A stretch of 31,510 nt of DNA from a virus: positions 1 through 31,510 of IMG/VR virus record IMGVR_UViG_3300042477_000469; one strand, written 5' to 3'. The position numbers and the translations under genes are program-made. Position 1 is the first letter of the stretch. Every line of letters starts with the position of its first letter. Positions 8,621-15,439 of this stretch are shown here, piece by piece. The notes under the pieces were generated by a model. It searched no databases and was not told where the DNA came from. It worked only from the letters and a program-made list of their open reading frames with translations.

Positions 8621-9291
8621 AAAAAACCCTGACGATCAGCGGCCACAGGCGGCCGGACTATTTCCAGCGCGTGCTGTCCGCGCTCTCCTTTTGCGATGGC
8701 GTCAGCGAGTACGCCGTCACTGCCGTGCTGGATCCCAGCGAGTGGACCGACCAGCTGGCCGATATCGCCCGTGGCCACGGCATGGCCGTGCATATTCCGG
8801 GAAAGCACCTTGGCTGCGGGGCGGCCATCCGGCACTGCTTGGCGCTGGGCTTTGAGGCGTCCGACTACCACGTTCATCTGGAGGACGACACCGTCCCCAG
8901 CCCGGACGCTTTGCGTTGGTTTGAGTGGGCCGGCCGTCAAGCCAGTCCCATGACCCTGACCATTTCCGGCTACAACCAGCACGCCGGAGATGCCGAGGCC
9001 AACACGGCCGGCTGGCGTCATTGGTTTACCCCGTGGGGCTGGGCCACGTGGCGGGACTATTGGGAAAAATATCTTTCGCCCTCCTGGGACGACTCTTTCT
9101 GGGACGGCGGGGTACAGCGCATCCGCGACAATTTGGGCATGGGGGAGATGTTCCCGCGCGTCAGCCGGATCCAGAACATCGGCGCCACCCGTGGCGCCTT
9201 TTGCCCATCAGAAGATTTTCACCGGAAAAATCAGCACACCACCCGCGTGGCTGGGCCGGAGGACAAAACAGAAAGGTGGATCATCACATGA
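8617..9291 (+). CDS. Glycosyltransferase, GT-A type
   Basis: This 224-aa protein begins MKKTLTISGHRRPDYFQRVL, the usual opening strand-helix of GT-A enzymes, and carries the DXD-like motif HLEDDTVPSPDAL (about residues 88-100). The block GWRHWFTPWGWATWRDYW (about 132-149) resembles the aromatic acceptor-site region of bacterial glycosyltransferases that act on short glycans. Its ATG overlaps the preceding stop (ATGA) and its own stop overlaps the next ATG. It is likely to act in series with its two neighbours on one glycan. Acceptor and donor are unknown. Confidence 0.8.
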   Translation: MKKTLTISGHRRPDYFQRVLSALSFCDGVSEYAVTAVLDPSEWTDQLADIARGHGMAVHIPGKHLGCGAAIRHCLALGFEASDYHVHLEDDTVPSPDALRWFEWAGRQASPMTLTISGYNQHAGDAEANTAGWRHWFTPWGWATWRDYWEKYLSPSWDDSFWDGGVQRIRDNLGMGEMFPRVSRIQNIGATRGAFCPSEDFHRKNQHTTRVAGPEDKTERWIIT

Positions 9292-10829
9292 ACTACGCAT
9301 TCCTTGTCGCCTACCGGGCCCGCCCGCCCCAGGAGTTTCGCAAACAGGAGCTGGAGGCCCTGATTGAAAACATCCGCACCGTCATGGCTCGCAACCCGCG
9401 GCACACCTACAAAATCTGGGTGGGTGAGCAGGACGACGACAAAAAGTTTAACCGCGGATGGCTGCTCAACGCCATTTTCAATGAAGCCGCGCGGGAGGAC
9501 GAAAACGCCTGCTTTATCCATGTAAATACCGACTACCAGCTGCCCGTGGCCGAACTGCCCGGAGAGCTGGAGGAGATGCCGGAAGGCTTTCTGGATCTGC
9601 ACGGTTACCCGCTGGCCTTGGGCGCATTCTGCGCCTTTTCCGCCCGGGCCTACCGCGCCTGCAACGGATTCCCCAACGACCTGTGGGGCTGGGGCGGCGA
9701 TGACTGGGCGATCTGGAAACGGATCGAGCTGGCCGGCCTCAAGGTGGATCGTCCGCCTCACCTCTACAACCGCTGGATTGCGGAAGGCAAGGAGCACGTC
9801 CGCGACGAAAGCAACAACGCCGAAAACATCACCAAGGCCCTGGACGTCACCGGCGCCAGCATGATGCAGAACGGTGCCAACACCGCCGCCTACTGGATCA
9901 GCCGATCCTCCAGCCCGGGCCTGCAGGGGGACGTGCGCTGGCGCAGCTTTCAGCAGCCCAAGCACTTTCTGGTCACCGGCGGCGCGGGCTTTATCGGCAG
10001 CCACTTGGTCGACGAGCTGTGCCGGACGTGGAACCGCGTGGAGGTGATCGACAGCCTGCGGTCCGGTTTCCGGCAGCAGGTCAACAACCGGGCCAGCCTG
10101 ATTGAGCGCGACATCAGCAGCTACGAATCCATCTGCCAGCTGTTTGACGGCAAGGACGGCGTCTTTCACCTTGCGGCCATCGCCCGCACGCCCTGGTGCA
10201 TCGAGGATCCGATCCTTTGCTATCAGACCAACGTGATGGGAACGCTCCACGTTTGCGAGGCCGCCCGGCAGGCCAAGGTGCCGCGCGTCGTCCTCTCCAG
10301 CTCCAACGTGGTCTACGCCTTTATGACCCCGTACCGCACCGGAAAGGAGGCTGGAGAGGGGATCGGCACCACCTACGCAGACATGTACGGGCAAAGCGTC
10401 ATTAGTTTGCGCTACAGCAACGTCTACGGGCCGCGCCAAAGTGAGACCGGGCCCAGCCCAAACGTCTTTGCCGCGCTCCGCAAAAGCCGGCGGGACGAGG
10501 GTAGGCTCGTCATCACCGGAGACGGCGAGCAGACGAGGGATTTCACCCACGTGTCCGACATTGTGCAGGGGAACCTTGCCGCCATGCGGTCCCGCCACTG
10601 CGGCGTCGTGGATCTCTGCACCGGAAAAAACTGGAGTCTAAACCAAGTGGCCCAGTGGTTTGGCGGCGAGATCCGCTACACGGATGAAAGGCCGGGCGAC
10701 GTGAAGCACATCGTCCAAAACCCGGAGGACGCCCGGCTTATTCTGGGCTGGGAGGCCAAGGTGAGCCTGGTGGACGGCATCCGTGACGTCCTGCCGGAAA
10801 TATCTTTGACACAAGCACCCACGGCGTGA
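9288..10829 (+). CDS. Galactosyltransferase-like / NAD-dependent sugar epimerase fusion
   Basis: This 513-aa protein has two domains. Residues 1-185 resemble beta-1,4-galactosyltransferases (GT7): FNRGWLLNAIFNEA (54-67), HVNTDYQLP (78-86, where the usual DVD metal motif reads NTD) and NGFPNDLWGWGGDDW (126-140). Residues about 225-500 are an extended short-chain dehydrogenase: TGGAGFIG (230-237), LAAIA, LSSSN (336-340), catalytic YRTGK (Y349-xxx-K353) and RYSNVYGPRQ (375-384). Such enzymes interconvert UDP-sugars, so the fusion may make and transfer its own donor. The loop between SSS and the catalytic Tyr is much shorter than in GalE-like enzymes. AAAGGTGG serves as Shine-Dalgarno. The open frame extends upstream to 8925, but ATG 9288 overlaps the previous stop and begins the domain. 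Confidence 0.85.
   Translation: MNYAFLVAYRARPPQEFRKQELEALIENIRTVMARNPRHTYKIWVGEQDDDKKFNRGWLLNAIFNEAAREDENACFIHVNTDYQLPVAELPGELEEMPEGFLDLHGYPLALGAFCAFSARAYRACNGFPNDLWGWGGDDWAIWKRIELAGLKVDRPPHLYNRWIAEGKEHVRDESNNAENITKALDVTGASMMQNGANTAAYWISRSSSPGLQGDVRWRSFQQPKHFLVTGGAGFIGSHLVDELCRTWNRVEVIDSLRSGFRQQVNNRASLIERDISSYESICQLFDGKDGVFHLAAIARTPWCIEDPILCYQTNVMGTLHVCEAARQAKVPRVVLSSSNVVYAFMTPYRTGKEAGEGIGTTYADMYGQSVISLRYSNVYGPRQSETGPSPNVFAALRKSRRDEGRLVITGDGEQTRDFTHVSDIVQGNLAAMRSRHCGVVDLCTGKNWSLNQVAQWFGGEIRYTDERPGDVKHIVQNPEDARLILGWEAKVSLVDGIRDVLPEISLTQAPTA
10806..10811 (+). promoter_or_regulatory. TTGACA start-proximal element (10826 gene)
   Basis: TTGACA lies within the last codons of the epimerase gene and ends 14 nt before the GTG at 10826, which has no Shine-Dalgarno sequence. 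Confidence 0.5.
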
Positions 10830-11137
10830 CCGAGCTGGACACCCTGATGACCGCCGGCCTTTCCGACATGATGGCCGGAGCCGGATCCGTGACCGCCTCC
10901 ATCGGAGGCACCACGGTCACCGGGATGTATACGCCCGGCGAAAAAAGCGGGGAGCTGGGCATGGGCGGCCTCGTCACGCCCGCCCCGGCAGAGTTTGTTT
11001 ATCCAGCCACGGCCGCCAGCGCCCCGGCTCAACTCAAAACCATCACCGTGGCCAACGCCACCAAGCGCGTGATGAGCACCCAGGAGGACGGCGGGCTGAT
11101 CACCGTCACCTTGGGTGACCCGGATGACGTGCGATGA
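10826..11137 (+). CDS. Putative head-tail completion protein
   Basis: This 103-aa protein is of unknown family. It starts at GTG overlapping the epimerase stop (GTGA), with a TTGACA element 14 nt upstream; an in-frame ATG at 10847 is the alternative. The pattern AGAGSVTASIGGTTVTGMYTP, then VANATKRVMSTQEDGGLITVTLGDPDD, is beta-rich like the small head-tail stoppers and completion proteins found between capsid and tail-tube genes. The gene resumes the structural order that the glycosyltransferase cassette interrupts. Assignment is by position and size. Confidence 0.55.
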   Translation: MTELDTLMTAGLSDMMAGAGSVTASIGGTTVTGMYTPGEKSGELGMGGLVTPAPAEFVYPATAASAPAQLKTITVANATKRVMSTQEDGGLITVTLGDPDDVR

Positions 11138-11553
11138 GCCTGCGCCTTTCGTTTGAAAGCAAGCTGACGGATTACCTGACCACCGTCAGTCCGTCCAAGC
11201 CGTCCGCCCTGCAGGTGCAGGCCGCCCATAAAATCACGGAGCTGGAGATGCCCGCCCTCGTCATCCACGCGGAAAGTGCGGAGACCATGGAGGAGGGGAT
11301 TCAGACCAACACCCGCAAGATCACCGTGCAGGCCAGCGTAATGACGCCCATCCAGGAGACGGCCACTGTGGCCAGCCACACTGCCGCCTTTTTATGGGCG
11401 GAGGCTAGGCTCAAGGATCGGGCCGCAATGATTTCCGGCATCACCGCCGGAGTCACCATCTTGGGCAGCCACATCCAGGCCGAGCGCACCGAGACCAACG
11501 AGCGGGCCATGGCCGACAGCCTGACCGCCATCTTTTACGTGGATCCGTCCTAA
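11134..11553 (+). CDS. Putative tail terminator / tail completion protein
   Basis: This 139-aa protein overlaps the previous gene by ATGA. An N-terminal helix (LSFESKLTDYLTTV) precedes ALVIHAESAETMEEGIQTNT and alternating strands and helices (KITVQASVMTP, HTAAFLWAEARLKDR), ending LTAIFYVDPS. This layout, with an adduct of two strands around a helix, matches tail-terminator proteins (gpU-like) encoded between head completion and tail-tube genes. No diagnostic motif confirms it. Confidence 0.5.
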   Translation: MSLRLSFESKLTDYLTTVSPSKPSALQVQAAHKITELEMPALVIHAESAETMEEGIQTNTRKITVQASVMTPIQETATVASHTAAFLWAEARLKDRAAMISGITAGVTILGSHIQAERTETNERAMADSLTAIFYVDPS

Positions 11554-11561
11554 AGCGGCGG

Positions 11562-11567
11562 TTGACA
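11562..11567 (+). promoter_or_regulatory. TTGACA start-proximal element (11584 gene)
   Basis: This TTGACA lies in a true intergenic gap and ends 16 nt before the ATG at 11584. No Shine-Dalgarno sequence and no -10 box are visible. Confidence 0.5.
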
Positions 11568-11583
11568 AAAAACGGAAATCCAA

Positions 11584-11865
11584 ATGGCCTACACCTACGG
11601 CACACCCGCCAGCACCACTCTTTCAGAAACAGTCGCAACTTCCTTTGAGCGGCTTTTCGTTCAGGGCGCCGATGGCGCCGTCAAAGCCGGCTTTAAGAAA
11701 TACGCCCAAGGCGAAAAGCGCGTGGAAACCTACAGCGGCACACTCCCCACGCTGGCCAGCGGCACGATGACCAATGGGGCCGTGGTGGGTTTTGAGTATC
11801 GCGAAACCAACACGGACGAGCCCCGCGTGACGGAAACGCAGCTGTCCTGGGGCGCCATTCCGTAA
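11584..11865 (+). CDS. Small tail protein of unknown family
   Basis: This 93-aa, Thr/Gly-rich, beta-strand-rich protein has no recognised domain (key segments FERLFVQGADGAVKAGFKKY and GFEYRETNTDEPRVTETQL). It sits in the head-to-tail interval directly before another small beta-rich gene. It could be a tail-tube or decoration-type component. Translation probably relies on the TTGACA-type leader, as no Shine-Dalgarno is seen. Confidence 0.5.
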   Translation: MAYTYGTPASTTLSETVATSFERLFVQGADGAVKAGFKKYAQGEKRVETYSGTLPTLASGTMTNGAVVGFEYRETNTDEPRVTETQLSWGAIP

Positions 11866-11875
11866 GGAGTAAATC

Positions 11876-12175
11876 ATGGCCGTAGGCACCACCATTTCCA
11901 TCAGCGGGCTCGTCGTCACCAATGCTACCCTCACCGGCACCGTCGATCAGTTGATCACCGAAAGCGGCACGGCCAACACCGTCCCGCCCGTGAAGGAAGC
12001 CTACAATGACCGCGTGGAAGCCAGCATCGAGGGCATCGACGACGGCTACACCGCCGCCGCCACTTTTACGGCCAAAGGGCTAACCTTCCAGACTACCAGC
12101 GTGGAGCGCCGCCGCACGCTTGGGGACGTGGCCAAGGTGTCCATCCGCGGCATCAATTACCCGGATCTGACCTAA
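11876..12175 (+). CDS. Putative tail tube protein
   Basis: This 99-aa protein starts with an excellent Shine-Dalgarno (AAGGAGTAAATC before the ATG), stronger than that of its neighbours, as expected for an abundant product. The sequence is beta-rich: TTISISGLVVTNATLTGTV, then DRVEASIEGIDDGYTAAATF and TTSVERRRTLGDVAKVSI. Its position before an assembly-type gene and the tape measure suits the major tail (tube) protein. It is shorter than most tube proteins (about 130-250 aa), so a minor structural role is possible. Confidence 0.5.
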   Translation: MAVGTTISISGLVVTNATLTGTVDQLITESGTANTVPPVKEAYNDRVEASIEGIDDGYTAAATFTAKGLTFQTTSVERRRTLGDVAKVSIRGINYPDLT

Positions 12176-12193
12176 GCCTCCGGGCCCCGCGCC

Positions 12194-12772
12194 GTGGCCC
12201 TGGACAAACTGTTTTCCGAGAGCCTGGTCAACCGGGACGATCACGTCGTCCTCGGCGTCCGCCTGCAGCCCTTGTCCCTCTGGCACGCCACGTTACTGGA
12301 GCTCATTGAAAGCCCGCTGTGGCACGGCAAAAGCGGCGTCACCATGACCGATCTGCGCCTGGCCGTTTCGATCTGTTCCGGCTCATGGCCGGAGTATCGC
12401 ATCCCGCAGGGATGGCGTCTCATGCTGTGGGCATTTCGCTCCCGGCGCTGCCGGCTGGCCGTGGAGGCCACCAAGTTTTCCGCCTACATCCGGGATTTTC
12501 ACGCCCCGCCGATGCTGTGGGAAAAGGAGCAGAAGGAGCGGCCGAAGGGGCCGGAGCTGTGCCCGTTGCCCCAGCCGCTGGACGTGGTGGCATGGCTGGT
12601 TCGGCACGGATTTGGCGAGGACAGGAGCTGGACTATGCCCATCGGGCTGGCGCACTGGTATTACGTGGCCATCGCCAAGCAGCGGGGCGCGGAGGTGGAG
12701 CTGGTCAGCCCGGGCGAGCAGGCGGCGATTGAGAAGGTCAAGGCCCGCCGCGGCATGCAGAGGGCTGGGTGA
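12194..12772 (+). CDS. Putative tail assembly protein
   Basis: This 192-aa protein of unknown family is Trp- and Leu-rich and mainly helical (LWHATLLELIESPLWHGK, LAHWYYVAIAKQRGAEVEL), ending in a basic tail. It lies between the tube-like gene and the tape-measure gene, the slot of tail assembly chaperones. In many phages that slot holds a frameshifted gene pair; no slippery heptamer with a matching second frame was seen here. The start is GTG 12194 without a Shine-Dalgarno. The stop overlaps the next start as TGATG. Confidence 0.5.
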   Translation: MALDKLFSESLVNRDDHVVLGVRLQPLSLWHATLLELIESPLWHGKSGVTMTDLRLAVSICSGSWPEYRIPQGWRLMLWAFRSRRCRLAVEATKFSAYIRDFHAPPMLWEKEQKERPKGPELCPLPQPLDVVAWLVRHGFGEDRSWTMPIGLAHWYYVAIAKQRGAEVELVSPGEQAAIEKVKARRGMQRAG

Positions 12773-13593
12773 TGGCCTTAAAAATATCCGTGGATGATAG
12801 GAAGTTTCAGCGCGCCCTAAAAAGATTTTACGCCGCCAGCGAAAAAGACCGAGCGGCTATTCTTAAGGCGCAAGGCAGGTTGATTTGCGTCAATTTGGCC
12901 TTTCAGACCGCTCCGTTTGGCAAAGACAAAGCCGCCAAGCTAAGAGGCGAGGGAAGCGCCCAAGCGGACATCAACCGCGTGTACAAGGGGCCGGCCATCG
13001 TGCACCGAAATATCTGGAACTCCGGGCAGGGGAAAGACCTGCAAAACATTGAGGACAGTCGGCAAGCCGCGGCCGCTTTCGTGCGGCTGGTGCGTGACGG
13101 CAAGACGGCAGAGGCAGAGAAACTTTTGCAGGATCTGCGGATTGATAAGCACAAGGAAGCCAAGGTGGCAAAATTCGATGCGGGCGTGGCCGTAAAGGCA
13201 GCCCGTCATGGGCCACGGAAAAAAGTGAGCCGCAATCAGTTCGTGCAGCTAGTGCCCACGGACTACAACTCGCTGAAGAAATTTGCCAAAAAAGTGCAAC
13301 AGCGCGTGGGCTTGGCCAAGGCCGGATGGGCCAGTGCCGCAAAATGGCTGGGCGGCATGCGGGATATTCCGGCCTGGGTGCAGCGCCATACGGATGGGCG
13401 GGCTCTCAGCAGCCTAGACGATCAAAGCCAAAGAGGCACACGGCCCTATATCAAAATCACCAACATGGTTCCCTACGTAAGCCGCTGCATTTCGTCGGGG
13501 CAAATCCAGCGTGCCCTTGACATCCAAAGGCAAAAAATGATTAAGGCAATTAACATTGCCACCTCCAAAGCGGCGAAGGCCAACGGGTTATGA
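12772..13593 (+). CDS. Tail morphogenesis protein (uncertain)
   Basis: This 273-aa basic protein opens MALKISVDDRKFQRALKRF, the beginning typical of HK97-gp10-like tail proteins (KVxGxxxLxxALKxL). It continues with a Lys/Arg/Ala-rich helical middle (DLRIDKHKEAKVAKFDAGVA) and the segment TDYNSLKKFAKKVQQRVGLAKAGW found in phage tail proteins that interact with the tube. ATG 12772 overlaps the preceding stop, and a GTG three bases earlier is less likely. The stop overlaps the tape-measure ATG. Codon use here is less GC-biased than in the neighbours. Confidence 0.55.
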   Translation: MALKISVDDRKFQRALKRFYAASEKDRAAILKAQGRLICVNLAFQTAPFGKDKAAKLRGEGSAQADINRVYKGPAIVHRNIWNSGQGKDLQNIEDSRQAAAAFVRLVRDGKTAEAEKLLQDLRIDKHKEAKVAKFDAGVAVKAARHGPRKKVSRNQFVQLVPTDYNSLKKFAKKVQQRVGLAKAGWASAAKWLGGMRDIPAWVQRHTDGRALSSLDDQSQRGTRPYIKITNMVPYVSRCISSGQIQRALDIQRQKMIKAINIATSKAAKANGL

Positions 13594-14723
13594 GTGAGTT
13601 AACCGTCAAGACAGGGGTGGACGCATCCGGCTTTGAGACCGGGCTCAACCGTCTGCAGGGCAGCGTCCGCTCCTTTGCGACCGCCGCTGGGGGGATTTTG
13701 GCCGGAGCGTTTGCGTTTGATAAGCTGATGTCGGGATTAAATGCCGCCATTCAAAAAGGCGATCAGCTGCAGGATTTGGCCAACAAGTTCGGCATCTCGG
13801 CCTCCAGCTTGCAGAAAATCGGGAACGCCGCCGAGTTGTCCGGCGCCAGCCTGGAAAGCGTGGCGGCCGCCATGAACAAGGCCGCCGTCAACGCCCAAAA
13901 AGCCGTGGCAGGCGACGAGGCGCTGGCGGCAGGGTTTTCCAGCCTGGGTCTTTCCGTTGAAAACCTGCGGGCGGCCAGCCCGGAAGATTTGCTGGCAGCC
14001 TTTAGCACCTCGCTTCGCAGCGGAGCGATTGCCGGGCAGGAGTTTAATCTGGCCGTGCAGCTTTTTGGAAGATCCGCCACGGATCTGATTCCAACGTTAT
14101 CGCAGGATTTTCAGTCCTTGGGTGAATCCATGGGCGTTATGTCCAACCAGACCATCGCCAATTTATCCGCCGCCTCTGATGCATTAAAAACATTCGGCAA
14201 CGGCGTGACTTTGGTTTTTGCCGGGGTCGTCAACAAAATCATGGAGGCCGTGGAGGCGTATAGCCGCTTTGCCGTCATCCGACCTATCATGCGGTTTTTT
14301 GACGATTCCAGGGCCAGCGCGGAATCTGTGCGGCAACGTGCCGCCCAAGTCGAAGCTTCAGCTACCACGGCAAATTTTCAAAAGGAGCGCGATCGCATGG
14401 ACGTGGCCGAGGCCCGTCAAGAGCTTCGCCTGATTGACGCGGGCGTTGCCGGAGCGGCCGCCGCTGAAAGGGTTTTGGCCAATCTTCAGCCGGAAGCCTT
14501 GGCGAGGCCGCAACAGGCCGAACGCCAGGCGGAAACCAGATCCTCCATGCAGGTGCTGGCCGATTCGCTTCAGCAGATGGGCGGAGGCGGTCGCTTCGCC
14601 CAGGTGGGCGGTGTTGACGTGATTCAGCGCGACCAGCTCAACGTCCTCAAAAACATTGAGAAAAACACCGCTAAGGCCGGCGCCACCTTTGACGGCAAGT
14701 CTTTTGATATCGGAGCCCAATAG
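13590..14723 (+). CDS. Tail tape measure protein (short)
   Basis: This 377-aa protein shows the conserved start of phage tape measures: a coiled N-terminus, the hydrophobic SFATAAGGILAGAFAFDKLMSGL (about 28-50), QDLANKFGISASSLQKIGNAAELSGASLESV (about 60-90), and ENLRAASPEDLLAAFSTSLRSG. A second hydrophobic helix, GVTLVFAGVVNKIMEAVE, and a long Glu/Arg/Ala coiled coil follow. Tape-measure length sets tail length at roughly 1.5 angstrom per residue, predicting a tail near 55 nm, which is short for a siphovirus. It supplies the strongest evidence that this phage has a long non-contractile tail. It overlaps the upstream gene by ATGA. Confidence 0.85.
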   Translation: MSELTVKTGVDASGFETGLNRLQGSVRSFATAAGGILAGAFAFDKLMSGLNAAIQKGDQLQDLANKFGISASSLQKIGNAAELSGASLESVAAAMNKAAVNAQKAVAGDEALAAGFSSLGLSVENLRAASPEDLLAAFSTSLRSGAIAGQEFNLAVQLFGRSATDLIPTLSQDFQSLGESMGVMSNQTIANLSAASDALKTFGNGVTLVFAGVVNKIMEAVEAYSRFAVIRPIMRFFDDSRASAESVRQRAAQVEASATTANFQKERDRMDVAEARQELRLIDAGVAGAAAAERVLANLQPEALARPQQAERQAETRSSMQVLADSLQQMGGGGRFAQVGGVDVIQRDQLNVLKNIEKNTAKAGATFDGKSFDIGAQ

Positions 14724-14725
14724 CC

Positions 14726-15415
14726 ATGCCCTACTACGAGCAGCCCGGCCGTACGACGACGACCGACAAGGACGGCAAGCAGATCCTTAACATCACCTTT
14801 ATCGGAACCGAAGCGGCTCCGGAGCCATCTGGGATTACCGGTACGCTGCGGTCCAGCACCGTAACCAGAGATGTGGCTGGACAAGTTCGCACCCAATATC
14901 AGTACGAAACGGATGCCGACACAGGAGCCGGCACTGGCTTCCAGCCTGTGCAGGTGGAGGTGGTTTCCGCCGTCCGCACCGTGCCGATCGAGGCGCATCC
15001 CAACTTCGGCGGCGAGGGCAGGGGGGGCTTCGTCACCGCAGCCGGCAAAAAAATCATCCGGGACGCCATCAACGTGCCAGACAAGAAGTTTTCTGATATT
15101 GAAACCGAGATCCGGGACTCCGGCTCAGAGGTTCCTCGCGCCCGCAGCTTGTACGGGTACCTGCTGGATGGCATCACCAGCTACTACGAGCCCTCGCTGG
15201 TTATCCGCAAGACCTACCAAGCCTCCAGCCCGCCTTCCGCCGGGCAGGTGGGCAAGATCGCCAACCCAGGCGTAAGCATCGCCGGCGTGCCCAAGGGCGC
15301 CACGTTTCTGCTGGTCAACGTCTCCGCCCGCGGCCAGTCCGGCGCCTACACCGTCACCGAGGAATATGAAATGAGCGGGGAGGGCGGCTGGGACACCTTC
15401 CTCTACGGTTCTTGA
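14726..15415 (+). CDS. Distal tail protein
   Basis: This 229-aa protein follows the tape measure, the position of distal tail or hub proteins. It is Thr/Gly/Tyr-rich with strands such as KQILNITFIGTEA, YQYETDADTGAGTGFQPVQVEV and GATFLLVNVSARGQSGAYTV. The YLLDGITSYYEPSLVIRKTY block and repeated PSAGQVGKI suggest a beta-sandwich. No enzymatic motif is visible. The ATG has no Shine-Dalgarno but a one-mismatch TTGATA ends 16 nt upstream, similar to the nine exact TTGACA sites. Confidence 0.5.
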   Translation: MPYYEQPGRTTTTDKDGKQILNITFIGTEAAPEPSGITGTLRSSTVTRDVAGQVRTQYQYETDADTGAGTGFQPVQVEVVSAVRTVPIEAHPNFGGEGRGGFVTAAGKKIIRDAINVPDKKFSDIETEIRDSGSEVPRARSLYGYLLDGITSYYEPSLVIRKTYQASSPPSAGQVGKIANPGVSIAGVPKGATFLLVNVSARGQSGAYTVTEEYEMSGEGGWDTFLYGS

Positions 15416-15417
15416 CA
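15412..15417 (+). promoter_or_regulatory. TTGACA start-proximal element (15440 fibre)
   Basis: TTGACA overlaps the TGA stop of the distal tail gene and ends 22 nt before the ATG at 15440. No Shine-Dalgarno sequence is present. Confidence 0.45.
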
Positions 15418-15439
15418 TTGATCCAGCACAAGTAATCCC

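Noticed and set aside
8925-9287. N-terminal extension of the transferase-epimerase fusion up to 8925
   Set aside because: This part overlaps the previous transferase in another frame, and ATG 9288 has a Shine-Dalgarno and begins the domain.
9231-10598. 455-codon minus-strand ORF antisense to the transferase-epimerase fusion
   Set aside because: Shadow of a gene with visible motifs in the opposite strand; no domain.
12194-13593. Programmed frameshift in a tail chaperone gene pair
   Set aside because: No slippery heptamer with a usable second frame was seen at the junction, and the next gene has its own overlapping start.
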